Part shown: piece after piece, positions 61,958-64,000 of the stretch
How positions within the stretch are numbered: position 1 is the stretch's first letter
How the letters are laid out: each line of letters opens with the position of its first letter
Assembly (NCBI GenBank): GCA_032718475.1
Contig: JAUCBJ010001180.1
Location: forward strand, 1 to 64,000
DNA length: 64,000 bases
Origin: Nemertoderma westbladi
Lineage: Eukaryota; Xenacoelomorpha; Nemertodermatida; Nemertodermatidae
Direction of reading: 5' to 3'
Position numbers and translations under genes: made by a program
The notes under the pieces: model-generated
Told to the model about the DNA's origin: nothing
The model's database searches: none
What the model saw: the letters and a program-made list of their open reading frames with translations, nothing else

Positions 61958-62990
61958 GAAGAAGAAATCAGTGAGGGAGAAACCACAACTGAGGGAACAC
62001 CATACTCCTCAGATAATGACGATATTAACCAATTATATGACGAGGAAAATACAATCGACCTCCTCACCAAAAATAAAACTTGGTTAAACCAAGTAAACTT
62101 GTGCCATCTCATCGATCAACATGGCGGACAATTCACATATAATGACGAATTAAACGAAGTGATAGATCGATACAACAATAAAATCCGTGATGAACATGCC
62201 GTACGATTCTTTACTCAAGAAGCCGTAGAGCCTAATTCCTACGACAAAGCTTTGTCCGTTGAGGAAGAGGGAGCCAAGCAGATTCAGGAAACGACAATTT
62301 GTTATCTGAAAGACGAGGGTCGCTATGAGATTGGTCTTCCGTTCAGACGGCGAGAACCCATCTTTATAAATAACAGACCTTTAGCGGAAAAGAGAATCGC
62401 GCAACTACATCGGTGTCTTACGGCCAACGTTCCAGCCAGGGAAATGTATAAAACCCAGCTGAAGAAATTTATCGATAAAGGATACGCGGAGCGAGTACCG
62501 GAAGAAACACCCATAACAGAGAGAACGTATTATCTAACACATCGTTACGTTCCCAATCCCGGTAAACCCAACGAAGTCCGGGTAGTGCTCGACGGCTCCG
62601 CCCTTTACATGGGTCAATCCCTGAACTCAGAATTATTGCCGGGACCCAACTTACTCCAATCCTTGTTGGGAATACTATTAAGATTGCGGCAATATTCTAT
62701 CGCTTTCGCTTCGGATATAGAAGGCATGTTCTTACAAGTCAAGGCGCTGGATAGGGATCGAGACAGCCTACGATTTCTGTGGTAGCCTGAAGGAGACCTC
62801 AACCAAAAACCGGTGGAGTACTGGATGACCATGTTGATGCTTGTTCAGTAGTGCGTACCACTGCTGATGACAACCGAGACGCCTTCTCAAAAGCAGTTAT
62901 CGACAACATCAAACGGGATATATACATGGACGACAATTTAAAGTCCCTCCCATCGGTGGAAGAAGCCATTGATGTTGCCAAGGGAACAGT
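61958..62990 (+). pseudogene. BEL/Pao 2 reverse transcriptase
   Basis: Encodes SYDKALSVEEEGAKQIQET, RIAQLHRCLTANVPAREMYK, RVVLDGSALYMGQSLNSELL, then motif A FASDIEGMFLQVKALDRDRD (62705-62765). A TAG at 62783-62785 follows FLW. After a deletion of motif B, DIYMDDNLKSLPSVEEAID (62920-62976) shows an intact YMDD catalytic box. This is better preserved at the active-site positions than BEL/Pao 1, but it cannot be functional because of the deletion. Confidence 0.85.
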
Positions 62991-63786
62991 GGAAGGAAGT
63001 CGGAAGGTGGACCCGACTTCCTAGGTAAAGAAGAGGAGGAATGGCCCCCTCATCTCACCACGGCGGAGATCAGACAAGCCAAGGGAGCGGAGAAAGTTAA
63101 ACTGAAAACCCGGACGAGTATATCAAAGCTGTTTAAGCCAGCGATAGATCTGTCTGTGCTACACACCACCGGTGATGCAACTGTGGATCTAAATTCATCC
63201 ATGGATGCTACTTGAACTATAAATAAATCCGTTATAGAAATCAGAGAAAGAGACTGGAAATCTGGAACACCAGGCATCTCCCAAGGACTCTCTCCTCTCC
63301 TACAAAGGGCGATAGATCATTACAGCTCCTGGAATCGGCTTTGCAAGGCCATTGTGTATCTGAAAAGATGTTTCCATCATCACTATTCCAGGACAAAGAT
63401 CGCTAATGATACCGCTCCAGTAGTAGCTGAAAAGGTCTACGCTACAACTTCGAACAAAGTGGTTTGCGCTGCAAGAAAACGTCAGCGCCGGAGACATGGT
63501 CCTTATCGTGGAATCAGATCTTCCCCGTAAGAGGTGGCAGACAGGTCGTATCATCGAGACTCATATATCCGATGATGGTTTAGTGCGATCGTTAGAACTC
63601 GTTGTCATGCGACGTAACTTTAAGAAACCTGGAATTGTGTTCAAAACGCAACAACTTAATCGCCCGGTTGGTTGTTTATGTTTACTGGAAAGAGACCGAG
63701 AGTTGTCTGGTAACTATGGAAGGCAAGAGACTCTTCCCACGACCACCTCCCTATTCCAACAAACATCTAGGGACTCCCCAATGTAA
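62991..63786 (+). pseudogene. BEL/Pao 2 pol 3' remnants
   Basis: RNase H and the integrase catalytic core are missing. 63035-63370 corresponds to the RNase H-integrase linker of BEL/Pao 1 (TTAEIRQAKGAEKVKLKTR, then LSPLLQRAIDHYSSWNRLC). 63496-63786 is the integrase C-terminal domain (GDMVLIVESDLPRKRWQTGR). A TGA lies at about 63213. Confidence 0.8.
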
Positions 63787-64000
63787 CAGCGTTTGGAATG
63801 GGTGTGTGTATATTATTTATTTTTTATTTTTATATTTATGTATGTATTATTATGTCATTGTCATTTCTATTATTATAATCATTTTCTTTAATTTTATTTA
63901 GTAGAATAATATTTTAACGATTATTCAGTAGATTAGTGCAATATATTTCGTGTTTTATTACTTAATTACTTAGTATAATATATTTCGTTAACAGCGAGAA

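Larger units (their letters stand above)
56050..64000 (+). mobile_element. BEL/Pao retrotransposon 2, running off the right edge
   Basis: Candidate LTR/promoter region, leader, gag (57736-60923), knuckles and protease (60926-61957), RT (62099-62990), remnants of the RNase H/integrase linker (63010-63480) and integrase C-terminus (63496-63786). Several stops, a damaged protease site and two large pol deletions make this copy non-autonomous. Its 3' LTR is not resolved; 63787-64000 is AT-rich. Protein similarity to BEL/Pao 1 is high, so the two are the same or sister families. Confidence 0.85.

Overview
This is a 64 kb piece of a metazoan nuclear genome, almost certainly an invertebrate. It carries non-LTR retrotransposons of several clades, two BEL/Pao elements, a Ty3/gypsy element, a Penelope-like GIY-YIG remnant, a PIF/Harbinger-type element, a probable Merlin remnant and at least one interrupted seven-transmembrane receptor exon with a clean splice acceptor. 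No bacterial features (operons, ribosome-binding sites) and no rRNA, tRNA or CRISPR array were seen. The species cannot be read from the sequence. The window is mostly accessory DNA; only three places look like host coding sequence: an intronless 296-codon reading frame at 7022-7912, a receptor exon at 31084-31521 (minus), and exons of a possible small secreted cysteine-rich peptide at 50095-50214, 43293-43373 and 52784-52864.

Layout. 1-7000: short repeats, a rearranged L1-like LINE (minus), a Harbinger-type element that carries a small LINE insertion, a chimeric LINE fragment, and a 22-copy 31-bp minisatellite. 7000-12660: the 296-codon gene, two inverted copies of a G/C-run-bounded repeat, and between them a 3.6 kb composite of inverted arms, G-rich minisatellite and an inner foldback unit. 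13277-28193: one LINE (here called LINE Y, minus strand) split by three later insertions: a gag-only LTR element with 527-bp LTRs that look identical and a 5-bp target duplication (16117-23102), a 703-bp copy of a second LINE (LINE X, 13-bp target duplication), and a 58-bp LINE X stub (11-bp target duplication). LINE Y is unusual in carrying a C48 (Ulp1-type) cysteine peptidase and a proline-rich repeat protein upstream of its endonuclease-reverse transcriptase.

28200-37100: a restriction-like-endonuclease LINE tail, another LINE X copy, the receptor exon abutted by Penelope-like sequence, a probable Merlin transposase remnant, and a solo LTR (659 bp, 5-bp target duplication) between inverted arms that contain RFX X-box-like sites. 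37129-46790: a decayed BEL/Pao element whose 3' part (1,848 bp) is present twice and contains three tandem stem-loops with compensatory changes and a four-unit heat-shock element. 42600-53060: dispersed segments (A, B, C, D) present twice in different order, the peptide exons, a zinc-knuckle gene remnant, a foldback hairpin and LINE fragments. 53600-55140: the 3' part of a Ty3/gypsy element (minus). 56050 to the right edge: a second BEL/Pao element with gag, damaged protease, reverse transcriptase and an integrase tail, with internal deletions.

Most coding regions here are broken by stops, frameshifts and deletions. The gag-only LTR element and LINE X are the youngest layers. No single undescribed system is proven. 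The best leads are the covarying stem-loops with the heat-shock element, the hairpin array in the gag-only element, the peptidase-carrying LINE Y with its PCNA-box-like motifs, the composite foldback structure, and the small secreted peptide exons.
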